The translations under genes were made by a program, and so were the position numbers. Positions 36,614 to 44,595 of a DNA stretch of 64,000 bases are shown here, piece after piece. Every line of letters starts with the position of its first letter. Position 1 is the stretch's first letter. Under the pieces are notes generated by a model, which worked only from the letters and a program-made list of their open reading frames with translations, was not told the DNA's origin and searched no databases. The stretch covers positions 372,001 to 436,000 of the forward strand of contig JANQRY010000008.1 of the NCBI GenBank assembly GCA_028284345.1, given 5' to 3'. Source of the stretch: Hyphococcus sp. GTDB lineage: Bacteria > Pseudomonadota > Alphaproteobacteria > Caulobacterales > Parvularculaceae.

Positions 36614-37108
36614 GAACGGCGCGAAGTCGTCGCGGTCCTTCGTCTCGCGCCAGTGGCGCAGGGCCCAGCCGACCGTCGGAAAGGCGATGTCGCCCCACGG
36701 AATATTTTCCCAGTCGCACAACATGACCTCGGCGCTTTCGGGGCCCGCCTCCACATCGTCGCGCGCAAGCCGCGCGCGAAACATCAGTTGCACCTGCGAA
36801 ATCCGCGGCACGGAATACACCGCGATAAGGCGGTCTAGTACGAGACGCGCCCGCGCCTCCTCCCAAGCTTCGCGGCGCGCGCCGTCCTCAGCGGATTCTC
36901 CCAGTTCAAGAAATCCGGCGGGCAGCGTCCAGAACCCTTTTCGCGGTTCGATCGCGCGCCGGCACAGGAGAATTTTTTCTTTCCACAGGGCGACCGATCC
37001 GACGACAATTTTCGGATTCTGATAATCGACAAAACCGCAGCGATCGCAGACCGCCCGTTCGCGGTCGTCGCCGTCGGGAATGGTCGTCGAAAAACTTGGC
37101 GCCGCCAT
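36590..37108 (-). CDS. Nudix hydrolase with zinc-ribbon
   Basis: The 172-residue protein combines an N-terminal 'CDRCGFVDYQNPKIVVGSV' zinc-ribbon-like segment with the Nudix box 'GFLELGESAEDGARREAWEEA'. Such enzymes hydrolyse nucleoside-diphosphate-linked compounds; substrate unknown, NADH-pyrophosphatase-like relatives are possible. The ATG at 37108 has AAAGGA directly upstream and matches homologue length; an ATG at 37123 also exists. It is convergent with yciB. Confidence 0.82.
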   Translation of the reverse strand: MAAPSFSTTIPDGDDRERAVCDRCGFVDYQNPKIVVGSVALWKEKILLCRRAIEPRKGFWTLPAGFLELGESAEDGARREAWEEARARLVLDRLIAVYSVPRISQVQLMFRARLARDDVEAGPESAEVMLCDWENIPWGDIAFPTVGWALRHWRETKDRDDFAPFSNPVDGL

Positions 37109-37393
37109 ATTGTCCTTTGTCATTGTTCGCTCGCTACGCGTTGAAATCACAATTTATTTATCGTCCGGGCAAAGTCTATTCTCATATCATGAATACGCGG
37201 CGTGGCAATTTGCCGATGACCTGACGTTTAGTTGACATTATCTATTTCCCCTGCGCAGAACGTCCGCATCGAGCGCATTTCCATAGAAAACGGCGGTGAG
37301 GTTTTTCAGCGTCCGGAGTTGCGCGGCGCCGGAATAATATGTACACGGCGTTCCTCAATTTGAGTTTCAAAAGCCCTATACGGAGACACATTC

Positions 37394-37930
37394 ATGGCTT
37401 ACTCGCTGAAGAAATCGCCCGGCCACCTGCTGCGGCGCGCCCAGCAATATGCGCACGATCTCTATTCCAAAGACGTCGGATCGAGCGGGCCGACGCCGCG
37501 CCAGTTCGAAGTGCTGCACGTGGTTGCGCAAAATGAGGGCCTCAGCCAGACCGATCTCGTCCGCCACACCGGCATCGACCGCTCGACGCTCGCCGACATG
37601 ATCGCGCGTATGATGAAAAAAGGTCTCCTGTCGCGCAAACGCACCAAGGAAGACGCGCGCGCAAACGCCGTCTCCATCACGGCGTCCGGGCGCCGGATGC
37701 TGAAAGGCGCCGAAGCCAAGGTCAACAAATCTGACAAGGCCGTGCTCGCGGCGCTGCCGAAAACGCAACAAGCCGCTTTCATGCGGGCGCTGACGGCCTA
37801 TGCCGAGGCGCTCGACAAAATGGACGCCGCCGGCGCGGCGCCGGCCAAGCGCAAGGCGACGAAGCGCAAGGCCCCGGCCAAACGCAAGGCGACGAAGAAA
37901 AAAGCCAAGCGCCGCACGCGCCGCCGTTAA
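37394..37930 (+). CDS. MarR-family regulator with histone-H1-like C-terminal tail
   Basis: The 178-residue protein has a winged-helix MarR domain (about residues 20-115: 'TPRQFEVLHVVAQNEGLSQTDLVRHTGIDRSTLADMIARMMKKGLLSRKRTKEDARANAVSITASGRRML'). A C-terminal tail of about 30 residues, over two-thirds Lys or Arg, follows in the style of histone H1. The tail contains an 11-residue unit duplicated at DNA level. A GGAGA ribosome site precedes the ATG. An intrinsic terminator follows 32 bp after the stop. Target genes and effector are unknown. Confidence 0.85.
   Translation: MAYSLKKSPGHLLRRAQQYAHDLYSKDVGSSGPTPRQFEVLHVVAQNEGLSQTDLVRHTGIDRSTLADMIARMMKKGLLSRKRTKEDARANAVSITASGRRMLKGAEAKVNKSDKAVLAALPKTQQAAFMRALTAYAEALDKMDAAGAAPAKRKATKRKAPAKRKATKKKAKRRTRRR
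37841..37897 (+). repeat. 33-bp tandem duplication encoding the basic tail
   Basis: CCGGCCAAGCGCAAGGCGACGAAG at 37841-37864 recurs with one mismatch at 37874-37897, giving a 33-bp (11-codon) period. It encodes two AKRKATKxKAx units in the C-terminal tail of the MarR-family protein. The tail therefore expanded by in-frame tandem duplication. Confidence 0.9.
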
Positions 37931-37961
37931 GGCGCGTCGCCGCAAAAAGGCGTTGATCGCG

Positions 37962-37995
37962 AAAAACGCCGCCGGATTTCCGGCGGCGTTTTTTA
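37962..37995 (+). terminator. Intrinsic terminator of the MarR-family gene
   Basis: An 11- to 14-bp GC stem (AACGCCGCCGG ... CCGGCGGCGTT) with a four-base loop is followed by a T-run of six (37988-37993 region). It is also flanked by A-run on the other side, so it could work for the convergent methyltransferase gene too. Confidence 0.85.
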
Positions 37996-38002
37996 TTCCG
38001 TC

Positions 38003-38527
38003 CTACGCCTTTCGCGGCGTTTTTCGCGGCGGGTGCCAGTCCTCTGCGGGCGGCGGCCCGCCGGCGGCGACCGGTCGCGCCGGATAGCCCCCGAGGGTCA
38101 GCACGCGGTCATACATGACGATGGCGGCGGCGACAGAGAGGTTGACGCAGAATTTTGTCGGGATCCGCACAATATGCGCGCAGAGCCCTCGCGCCTCTTC
38201 CGACAGATCGCCTTTTTCCGGACCCAGAATATACGCGGCGTTTAGCGGGTGGCGAAAACGCGGCAGCTCGACCGCGTCGTCGACAAGCTCAACGCCGACC
38301 AGCGCGCAACCTTTCGGCAGGCGCATGGCGGCAAGATCAGGCCAGTCAAAGTAAGGAATTTCCCCGGCGGTCTTGGCCGTATCGGCGTAACGGATCTCAC
38401 CCGTCCGGTGATGGGCGGCAACCGAATAGACGAAACTCGCCCCGAAGGCGTGGCCGGTGCGCAAAATAGCGCCGAGATTCATTGGTTTCGATATGCGCTC
38501 AGCGCCGATCCCGAAATAACCGCGCAT
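38003..38527 (-). CDS. TrmH/SpoU-family RNA methyltransferase
   Basis: The 174-residue SPOUT enzyme has motif 1 'ERISKPMNLGAILRTGHAFGASFVYSVAA', motif 2 'AYILGPEKGDLSEEARGLCAHIVRIPTKFCVNLSVAAAIVMYDRV' ending in the knotted SAM site. It is shorter than TrmL or RlmB and lacks an RNA-binding N-domain. The C-terminal tail is Pro-rich. The exact RNA target (tRNA or rRNA ribose) cannot be told from sequence. Confidence 0.85.
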   Translation of the reverse strand: MRGYFGIGAERISKPMNLGAILRTGHAFGASFVYSVAAHHRTGEIRYADTAKTAGEIPYFDWPDLAAMRLPKGCALVGVELVDDAVELPRFRHPLNAAYILGPEKGDLSEEARGLCAHIVRIPTKFCVNLSVAAAIVMYDRVLTLGGYPARPVAAGGPPPAEDWHPPRKTPRKA

Positions 38528-38630
38528 CCCGTGTCCTTTCCCCTCTGGCGGTAGCCATGGCCGTTCCGTCCCGTCAAGGCGCGCCAGCTTCGCGACAAGG
38601 GCAAGTGGACGCCGGGGCGCCTTTCAGGGC

Positions 38631-39152
38631 ATGGTCCCGCCCGTCATGGCCCAATCGAACGCCGGCACACCCGCGGCGCCGTCCCGCATCAAATTCCTCG
38701 TCGTAGCGACGGATTGCGACGAAGCGCGCCGCGCCGCCTTTTTCGCCGGGCGCCGGGCGCGCAATTCTAACGCCCTTGTAACATTGCTCCATGTCATGGA
38801 GCCGCCCGAGTTCGGCCATTGGGCCAGTGTCGCCGAGACCATGCGCGCCGAGGCCGAAGAGACGGCCGAGGGCGTACTCCATGAATTCGCCGCCGAGGTG
38901 AAAGCGCAGTCGGGGGAGGACCCCGAAACGATCATGCGCGAAGGCGACACGGCCGAGGAAATCCGCAAGCTGATCAGCGAAGACGCCGACATCGCCTTTA
39001 TCTTTCTCGGCGCATCGACGGAGGCGAGCGGGCCCGGCCCGCTGGTTTCGGCGGTGGCGAAGGATCCGGCCTCTCTCGCTGCGCGGCCGGTCCCCGTCGT
39101 CATCGTTCCGGGATCGGCGAGCCGCGACGAACTGCGCCGTCTCGCCGGATAA
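38631..39152 (+). CDS. Universal stress protein family
   Basis: The 173-residue protein has a UspA fold: 'SRIKFLVVATDCDEARRAAFFAGRRARNSNALVTLLHVME', and the nucleotide-binding-like 'IAFIFLGASTEASGPGPLVSAVAK' ... 'ARPVPVVIVPGSAS'. ATG 38631 or 38646 (MAQSN) are equally possible starts. It ends two bases before the PLP-enzyme gene, implying coupled translation. Confidence 0.8.
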   Translation: MVPPVMAQSNAGTPAAPSRIKFLVVATDCDEARRAAFFAGRRARNSNALVTLLHVMEPPEFGHWASVAETMRAEAEETAEGVLHEFAAEVKAQSGEDPETIMREGDTAEEIRKLISEDADIAFIFLGASTEASGPGPLVSAVAKDPASLAARPVPVVIVPGSASRDELRRLAG

Positions 39153-39154
39153 TC

Positions 39155-40267
39155 ATGGACCGGGATCGCTTTCACCTGCCGCGCCGGCACTACTTTCTGT
39201 CCCATTCGGTCGGCGCCCAGCCGAAAAGCTGGGCCTCCCATATCAACGCCGGTTTCGCCGATCCTTGGCGTACGGACGGGTTTGAGGTGTGGACGCCGTG
39301 GTTCGAAACCATCGACCGGTTCAAGGCCGGCGTCGCCGGCCTTGTCGGCGCGCACGCAAAAGACATCTGTCCCAAGCCCAATGTGTCCGCCGGCGTTTCG
39401 AGCATCTTGTTTTCGCTGCCCGAACGGGCGCGCCGCACCAAGATCGTGCTGACCGAGGACGATTTCCCCACGGTCGGCTTCGCTCTCGCGCAAGGGCGGC
39501 GCATGGGCTACGAGCTTGTGTTCCTGCCCGGCGGCGAACGCCTCGCCGATCCTGACGCCTGGGCGCCGGCCTTTCACGACGACGTGCAGCTTGTCGTTGC
39601 AACGCAGGTTTATTCGAACAGTTCCGTATTGGCGCCGTGCGAGGAAATCTGCCGCCGCGCGCGCGAACGAGGCGTCTTTTCCCTGCTTGACGTCGCCCAG
39701 GGCGCCGGCGCCGCGCCAGTCCGGTTAAATGATTGGGGCGCGGACTTTGCCGTGGGCACGTCGTTAAAATATCTGTGCGGCGGGACCGGCGCCGCCTGGC
39801 TGTGGGCCAACGCCGACGCCGCAAGCCGCTGCGCGCCGCTCGATGTCGGCTGGTTTTCCCACGCCGAGCCCTTCGAGTTCGATATTCACCGCTTTGAATA
39901 CGCCGAGGGCGCGACGCGCTACACCGGCGGCACGGCGTCCATCGCGCCGCTCGCCGGCGCCTGCGCCGCCCATGAAATCCTCAGCGCCCGCGGCGTCGAC
40001 GACATCTACGCCTATAATCAGGCGCTGCTGGACCGGCTGTTCGCCGGCCTGCCGCAAGAGGCGTTCCTCTCCACAACCCGCGCCGGGCTTCGCGGCTCAG
40101 GCGCGCTGATCCGGGTCCGGGCCTATGAGGCCGCCGCCCGCGATCTCGCTGAAGCGGAGATCGCCCACGATACGCGCAAGGGAGCGGTGCGGGTTTCCAT
40201 GCATCTTTACAATGACGAGGCGGACGTCGACGCGCTCATTGGCGTGCTGAAGGATCACGTCGCCTGA
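39155..40267 (+). CDS. Class V aminotransferase-like PLP enzyme
   Basis: The 370-residue PLP-dependent fold-type I protein has 'LLDVAQGAGAAPVRLNDWGADFAVGTSLKYLCGGTGAAWLW', with the PLP-binding Lys at about 205 and the Asp at about 179. The overall pattern is closest to kynureninase or cysteine-desulfurase-like enzymes ('HSVGAQPKSWASHINAGFADPW'). No kynurenine-pathway neighbours are present, so the substrate is unknown. It starts two bases after the universal stress protein stop. Confidence 0.8.
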   Translation: MDRDRFHLPRRHYFLSHSVGAQPKSWASHINAGFADPWRTDGFEVWTPWFETIDRFKAGVAGLVGAHAKDICPKPNVSAGVSSILFSLPERARRTKIVLTEDDFPTVGFALAQGRRMGYELVFLPGGERLADPDAWAPAFHDDVQLVVATQVYSNSSVLAPCEEICRRARERGVFSLLDVAQGAGAAPVRLNDWGADFAVGTSLKYLCGGTGAAWLWANADAASRCAPLDVGWFSHAEPFEFDIHRFEYAEGATRYTGGTASIAPLAGACAAHEILSARGVDDIYAYNQALLDRLFAGLPQEAFLSTTRAGLRGSGALIRVRAYEAAARDLAEAEIAHDTRKGAVRVSMHLYNDEADVDALIGVLKDHVA

Positions 40268-40282
40268 TTGCGTTTCACTAAA

Positions 40283-41086
40283 TCAAAGCGCCAGCTTCAG
40301 CGTCACCGGCGCGTGATCGGAGGGACGCTCCCAGCCGCGGGCGTCGTCGTGAATACGGAAGCTTTTGCGCCCGCCGGCGAGCGCGGCCTTTTTCAGCGCC
40401 GGGCTCACCCAAATATGATCGAGACGGCGCCCGCGATTGGACGCTCTCCAATCCCGGGCGCGATAGGACCACCATGTATAGAGTTTTTCCGGCTCCGGAA
40501 CGATCTCGCGCGCCACATCGACAAACCCGTGCGAGTCGATAACGCCGCCGAGCTTTTCGACCTCGACCGGCGTGTGGGAGACGACCTTCAGCAACTGTTT
40601 GTGCGACCACACGTCATGTTCGCGCGGCGCAACGTTGAGATCGCCAACGACAATCGCCTTAGCCCGGGACCCGAGTTCGGAAAACCAGTCCGTCATCTCA
40701 TCCATGAAGGCGAGCTTGTGGGCGAACTTGTCGTTGATCTTGGGATCCGGTTCGTCGCCGCCGGCCGGCACGTAAAAATTATGAAGACGCAAGCCGCCGG
40801 GCAGACTGGCGGCGATATGACGGGCGTCCCCCTTGCCGCAAAATTCGCGCTTTTCGATTTTTTTGAGCGGCAGGCGCGAGACAATGGCGACGCCGTGATA
40901 GCCGGCCTGACCGGAGACGGCGAGGTGGCCATACCCGGCGCCCTCAAGGGCCTTGAACGGAAAGTTGTCTTCCAGGCATTTGATTTCCTGAAGGCACAGC
41001 ACGTCCGGTTTTTCCTCGGCGAGAAATCGCGTCACCAGATCGATGCGCAGGCGGACGGAGTTGATGTTCCAGGTGGAAATTTTCAT
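40283..41086 (-). CDS. xthA: Exodeoxyribonuclease III
   Basis: XthA is the base-excision repair AP endonuclease and 3'-5' exonuclease. The 267-residue protein starts MKISTWNINSVRLRIDLVTRFL, has 'DVLCLQEIKC' (metal-binding Glu), 'FYVPAGGDEPDPKINDKFAHKLAFMDEM', 'VVGDLNVAPREHDVW', 'WWSYRARDWRASNRGRRLDHIWVSP' and the catalytic 'ERPSDHAPVTLKL'. The start at 41086 is set by the family N-terminus; the frame is open 39 codons further. Confidence 0.95.
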   Translation of the reverse strand: MKISTWNINSVRLRIDLVTRFLAEEKPDVLCLQEIKCLEDNFPFKALEGAGYGHLAVSGQAGYHGVAIVSRLPLKKIEKREFCGKGDARHIAASLPGGLRLHNFYVPAGGDEPDPKINDKFAHKLAFMDEMTDWFSELGSRAKAIVVGDLNVAPREHDVWSHKQLLKVVSHTPVEVEKLGGVIDSHGFVDVAREIVPEPEKLYTWWSYRARDWRASNRGRRLDHIWVSPALKKAALAGGRKSFRIHDDARGWERPSDHAPVTLKLAL

Positions 41087-41237
41087 GAAGACGCCCGTGA
41101 TGCCCAAGCGGCGGGAAGGGATGGCGAGGTAGGGCCGGACCCGGCCGTCGTCAACCCGGCAAGCGCAGCGGCGGGACCGCCGGTGTTTATCGGTCCGCCG
41201 CATTGTCGAATCGGGCGACCGGCCCTACCGCTGGCCC

Positions 41238-42026
41238 ATGGACGTAGCGCAGTTTCTTCCCGAAGGCGTGCCCCTGTGGGCGGCGGCCGTGTCGGTCATC
41301 GCCGCGTTTCTCGCCGCGGCGCTCACCGCAGCCTTCGGGATCGGCGGCGGGCTGGCGTTGCTCGCCGTCATGAGCGTCGTTTTCCCGGCCCCCGCCGTGG
41401 TGCCGGTGCACGGGGTCGCGCAACTGGGTTCAAACGCTGGACGCTTTCTCCTGCAGATGAAAGACACAGTCTGGCCAATTGTCTTTTGGTTTGCCGGCGG
41501 CAGTCTGCTGGGGGCCCTCGCCGGCGGGCGGCTTGCGGTGGAACTCCCCGTATGGGCCCTGCGCGCCGGCGTCGCGCTCTTCATCCTCTACACAATCTGG
41601 GGCCCGCGCCCGAAAGGGTTCTCGCCCGGACCGGTCACGTTTTTTTCAACCGGCGGCGTCGGATCGTTCCTGACCATGTTTTTCGGCGCCACCGGCCCGA
41701 TCGCAGCGACCATGCTGTCGGCGACGAAGCTCAATCGGCTCAACATGGTGGCGACCCATGCGAGCTGCATGGTGGCCCAGCACGGCCTCAAGATCCTGGT
41801 GTTCGGCGCCCTCGGCTTCGCCTACGGGCCGTGGGTCTGGCTTATTCTGGCGATCCTCGCCTTCGGGTTTCTCGGCACCTGGCTCGGCACGCAATCGCTG
41901 CGGCGGATGCCCGAAAAAGTATTCCGGCGCGGCTTTCGGTATGTCCTCACCATTATCGCCTTGTATCTCTTAATTGCCGCCGGCCTTGAGGCCATACCGC
42001 TCGCTACTGGAGCGGGATCAGGTTAG
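41238..42026 (+). CDS. TSUP (TauE/SafE-type) permease
   Basis: The 262-residue protein has about eight membrane helices and the family start 'VIAAFLAAALTAAFGIGGGLALLAVMSVVFPAPAVVPVHGVAQLGSNAGRF', plus 'GGVGSFLTMFFGATGPIAATML'. TSUP permeases carry sulfite, sulfoacetate, taurine-derived or other organosulfur anions. No sulfur-metabolism gene is adjacent. It is divergent from xthA. Confidence 0.85.
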   Translation: MDVAQFLPEGVPLWAAAVSVIAAFLAAALTAAFGIGGGLALLAVMSVVFPAPAVVPVHGVAQLGSNAGRFLLQMKDTVWPIVFWFAGGSLLGALAGGRLAVELPVWALRAGVALFILYTIWGPRPKGFSPGPVTFFSTGGVGSFLTMFFGATGPIAATMLSATKLNRLNMVATHASCMVAQHGLKILVFGALGFAYGPWVWLILAILAFGFLGTWLGTQSLRRMPEKVFRRGFRYVLTIIALYLLIAAGLEAIPLATGAGSG

Positions 42027-42070
42027 GTGGAGACCGGCTAACCGGTTCGATCCCGCGACCAATAAAGGCT

Positions 42071-42676
42071 CTAGAACAGGTTGAACGACGCGCCGGTAAT
42101 GGCCACCGGCCAGCGCCCGAACTCAAAAAGCTGAAACTTCGCGGCGAAGGCGTGAGTCTCGATGTCGAACGCCGGGTCCTGGCCCGCCAAGAGGACGAGC
42201 GCCGCGCCATGGGCCGCCTGCACCGCAGCGCCGACCGCCAGATTGCGTGACGCTTCATCGTCGGCGTCGAAAATGACCGCCGCCTGCTCCATGCCTTCGC
42301 GCGCCGGCTCAGACGTCTTGTCGGCAATCAGGGTCATACCGATCTGAAGCGCCTCTTCGGAAAGCGTCTCCAGCGCCCGCGCCGTCAGGTCGGACCGCAG
42401 CAACTCCTCCGCCTCCCACCAGTCGCTCTGCCAGTCGAGGCTTTCCGCCGCCGCCGCCGCATCGTCCCAGTCGACCAGGATCGCAATATCGGCATGCGGA
42501 AACCCCAGCCGCTCAGCGTATTGCGTCGCCGCCGCCCGGGCGCCCGGCGTCAGCGGCTCGCCCAGATTGGCGAACCAGGGAATGCCCTCAAGGCTGCGCG
42601 CGAACCGCGTCAGCGCCTGCAGCGACGGCAATTCCCGCTCCAGATCGTCCAATTCGATGTCATCCATAGCCGGCAT
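42071..42676 (-). CDS. Conserved hypothetical protein, acidic soluble
   Basis: The 201-residue acidic protein has no recognised motif. It starts with acidic 'MDDIELDDLERELPSLQALTRFARSLEGIPWFANLGEPLT' and ends in 'FQLFEFGRWPVAITGASFNLF'. No signal peptide or membrane segment is seen. It is 45 bases downstream of a terminator-like hairpin on the same strand, so it either has its own promoter or is subject to attenuation. The reading frame follows coding-like codon use, so I think it is real. Confidence 0.65.
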   Translation of the reverse strand: MPAMDDIELDDLERELPSLQALTRFARSLEGIPWFANLGEPLTPGARAAATQYAERLGFPHADIAILVDWDDAAAAAESLDWQSDWWEAEELLRSDLTARALETLSEEALQIGMTLIADKTSEPAREGMEQAAVIFDADDEASRNLAVGAAVQAAHGAALVLLAGQDPAFDIETHAFAAKFQLFEFGRWPVAITGASFNLF

Positions 42677-42721
42677 GCCTCACTTGCGCGCGTCCCGACG
42701 CCCCTATCGCACCGCGGACAC

Positions 42722-42758
42722 AAAAAAAAGGCGCCCGATCTTGATCAGATCGGACGCC
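42722..42758 (-). terminator. Intrinsic terminator on the minus strand
   Basis: A 12-bp stem with a five-base loop (42730-42758) is followed on the minus strand by eight Ts (42729-42722). One stem position is a G-U pair only in the minus-strand RNA (it would be a C-A mismatch on the plus strand), so the hairpin is selected for minus-strand transcription. Confidence 0.88.
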
Positions 42759-42866
42759 AAGCTGCGCTGTTGCGCCTACGCCGGGAGGGGATATTCCGGC
42801 GACGCGACGGGCTATTGGACCTGCAAGCGGGGGGGCAACGCCGGCCCACGTCAGCGCCAATCGCGT
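42722..42866 (-). ncRNA. Probable small RNA of about 145 nt next to lolA
   Basis: A sigma70-like promoter (TTGAAA at 42902-42897, 18-bp spacer, TAATGT at 42878-42873, minus strand) precedes a structured, GC-rich, non-coding stretch that ends at the strong terminator. Complementary blocks GCGCT/AGCGC and GTTGC/GCAAC can pair the two ends, and a GCCGG/CCGGC hairpin lies between. The family is not recognised; 6S RNA is one possibility from size and shape. Alternatively it is the 3' region of the lolA transcript. Confidence 0.5.
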
Positions 42867-42872
42867 AGTGTT

Positions 42873-42902
42873 ACATTAACGCATCACCGGACCATTTTTC
42901 AA
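42873..42902 (-). promoter_or_regulatory. Sigma70-like promoter for the small RNA
   Basis: TTGAAA and TAATGT are separated by 18 bases on the minus strand; the expected start is about 42866. This is one of the few strong -35/-10 pairs in the window. Confidence 0.5.
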
Positions 42903-42975
42903 TAGGGGCGATAAACTTTTTACTTGATTGTGACCCCGCAACACGCGGAGGAAGCCCGGTTCCGCTAGGCCGTTG

Positions 42976-43782
42976 CTAATTTTTAAGGAACTGCCCGCCA
43001 GCCTCGGGGGCCCGGAAAAGCCGGTTGGCGAGGCGTTCCCCGGCCGCCACATTGTCCAGCGTCACGATGGTGATGCCGTTCTGCAGGTCGCGGACAATCC
43101 AGCGTTTAAGCTGCATCTCCGGAGCCGAAACGATCACCGAAAGCTCACCTTCGGTTTCTTCGTCCCTGGAGGCGAGCGTCACAGCGACCGTATCGACGCC
43201 CCGATCGACGGCGACCACGTCAGCGCGCTCAAGATCGAGTTTTTCCTGCAGAAGAAATTTCAGCGGCGTGCGCCCGACCGGGTAGGAATCGGTCGTTTCG
43301 AGCTCATCGTCGCGCACATAAACGAGGCCGCTATTGGCGACGATAAGAAGCGGCGTCGGCGGGTCATACTCGAACCGTAAAAGGCCCGGCCGGCGAAGAT
43401 AAAAGCGGCCCGAGGACACCGCGCCAGACGGCGCGATCTGGGTGAAATCCCCTTTCAGCGTGTCGACGCCTTCGAGATAGTCGACCAGCCGGGCGACGAC
43501 GGCATCGTCGCTTTCGCCCTCAAAAGCCAACGGACCGCTGAATTGTTCTTCCTCCAGAATGAGATTGTCATCGGTGTTGCTGACCGGCGCGTCGGCGATG
43601 TCTTCCGCGGGCGGGACGGTTAAATCCGCAGCGGGCGCCGCATCGTCTGCGGCCGGCGCTTCGCTCGCCTCAGCGAGAATGATCGCCGGCGCTTCAACGG
43701 TCGCCGCCGCAACCGCCGGTGTTCCAAATGTCGCCGCCTCAACGCAGATTGCCGTAATCGCCGCCATCACCGCCAATCCCAT
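42976..43782 (-). CDS. lolA: Outer-membrane lipoprotein carrier LolA with long acidic N-terminal linker
   Basis: LolA ferries lipoproteins from the LolCDE transporter across the periplasm to the outer membrane. The 268-residue protein has a signal peptide, then an Ala/Pro/Asp-rich stretch of about 65 residues unlike normal LolA. The LolA fold starts at about 'ARLVDYLEGVDTLKGDFTQIAPSGAVSSGRFYLRRPGLLRFEYDPPTPLLIVANSGLVYVRDDELETTDSYPVGRTPLKFLL'. The usual mature length is about 180. An AAAGGA ribosome site precedes the ATG. Confidence 0.85.
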   Translation of the reverse strand: MGLAVMAAITAICVEAATFGTPAVAAATVEAPAIILAEASEAPAADDAAPAADLTVPPAEDIADAPVSNTDDNLILEEEQFSGPLAFEGESDDAVVARLVDYLEGVDTLKGDFTQIAPSGAVSSGRFYLRRPGLLRFEYDPPTPLLIVANSGLVYVRDDELETTDSYPVGRTPLKFLLQEKLDLERADVVAVDRGVDTVAVTLASRDEETEGELSVIVSAPEMQLKRWIVRDLQNGITIVTLDNVAAGERLANRLFRAPEAGGQFLKN

Positions 43783-43909
43783 GCCCTGATCCTTTCAAAG
43801 CCCTTCACCCTTGGAGGGCGTCCTAGCTAGCTTTCGCCCATGACGAAACCATGGCGGCCCCTTGGCGCGGACATGGCGCGGCGCACACGACTTTGTGAAC
43901 GCCCGCCGG

Positions 43910-44578
43910 TCACGCGTAATCGTAAGGCCCGCCCTTCTCAAGGGCCCGGGCGTAAGCCGGCCGGTCGTGAATGCGCTTTAGGAATCCGGCGATCGCCCGG
44001 GATTTCTGCACCGCCGGCACGCGCGTCACGGCGGCTTCCAACGGGAAGCTCATGATGATGTCGGCGGCGGTGAAATTGTCCCCGGCGAACCAGGCCCGCG
44101 CCGAAAGCTCCGCATCAGCATAATCGAACAGCGCCTTCACCGTGTGATCGAGGTAGCCGTCGCGAACGCCTTTCGCCAGTTTGCGCGCAATCGGTTTGGC
44201 GAAGAACGGCATCGGCGCCGATTCCATGCGGCCGAGCAGGAGCGCCAGCACCAGGGGCGGCATGTAGGAGCCTTCCGCCGCATGCAGCCAATATTTGTAA
44301 CGGCGATAATCCTCCGTATCCGGATCAGGCTTCAGCCGCCCGCCGCCATGGGCGTCGATGATATGTTCGATGATGGCGCCGGTTTCCGCATAGACCGCGC
44401 CATTGTCGTCAATCACCGGCGACTTGCCCAAAGGATGGACCCGCATCAGCTCCCGCGGCGCGAGATTGGTTTTCTTGTCGCGTTCGTAACGCTTGACCAG
44501 ATAGGGAAGCGCAAGTTCTTCGAGCAGCCAGAGCACGCGCTGCGAACGGGAATTGTTGAGGTGATGGACGGTGATCAT
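43910..44578 (-). CDS. Glutathione S-transferase family protein
   Basis: The 222-residue GST has an N-terminal thioredoxin-like domain ('MITVHHLNNSRSQRVLWLLEELALPY...') with the Ser of 'NNSRSQR' at the catalytic position, 'KSPVIDDNGAVYAETGAIIEHII' and an alpha-helical C-domain. Substrate is unknown. It lies 17 bases downstream of the OYE gene on the same strand and may be cotranscribed with it; both handle electrophiles. Confidence 0.9.
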   Translation of the reverse strand: MITVHHLNNSRSQRVLWLLEELALPYLVKRYERDKKTNLAPRELMRVHPLGKSPVIDDNGAVYAETGAIIEHIIDAHGGGRLKPDPDTEDYRRYKYWLHAAEGSYMPPLVLALLLGRMESAPMPFFAKPIARKLAKGVRDGYLDHTVKALFDYADAELSARAWFAGDNFTAADIIMSFPLEAAVTRVPAVQKSRAIAGFLKRIHDRPAYARALEKGGPYDYA

Positions 44579-44595
44579 TGGCGTTGTCGCCTTTC

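Noticed and set aside
40268-41989. A 573-residue plus-strand frame across xthA and into the TSUP gene
   Set aside because: It overlaps xthA in antisense and the permease in another frame, both of which are recognised by motif.
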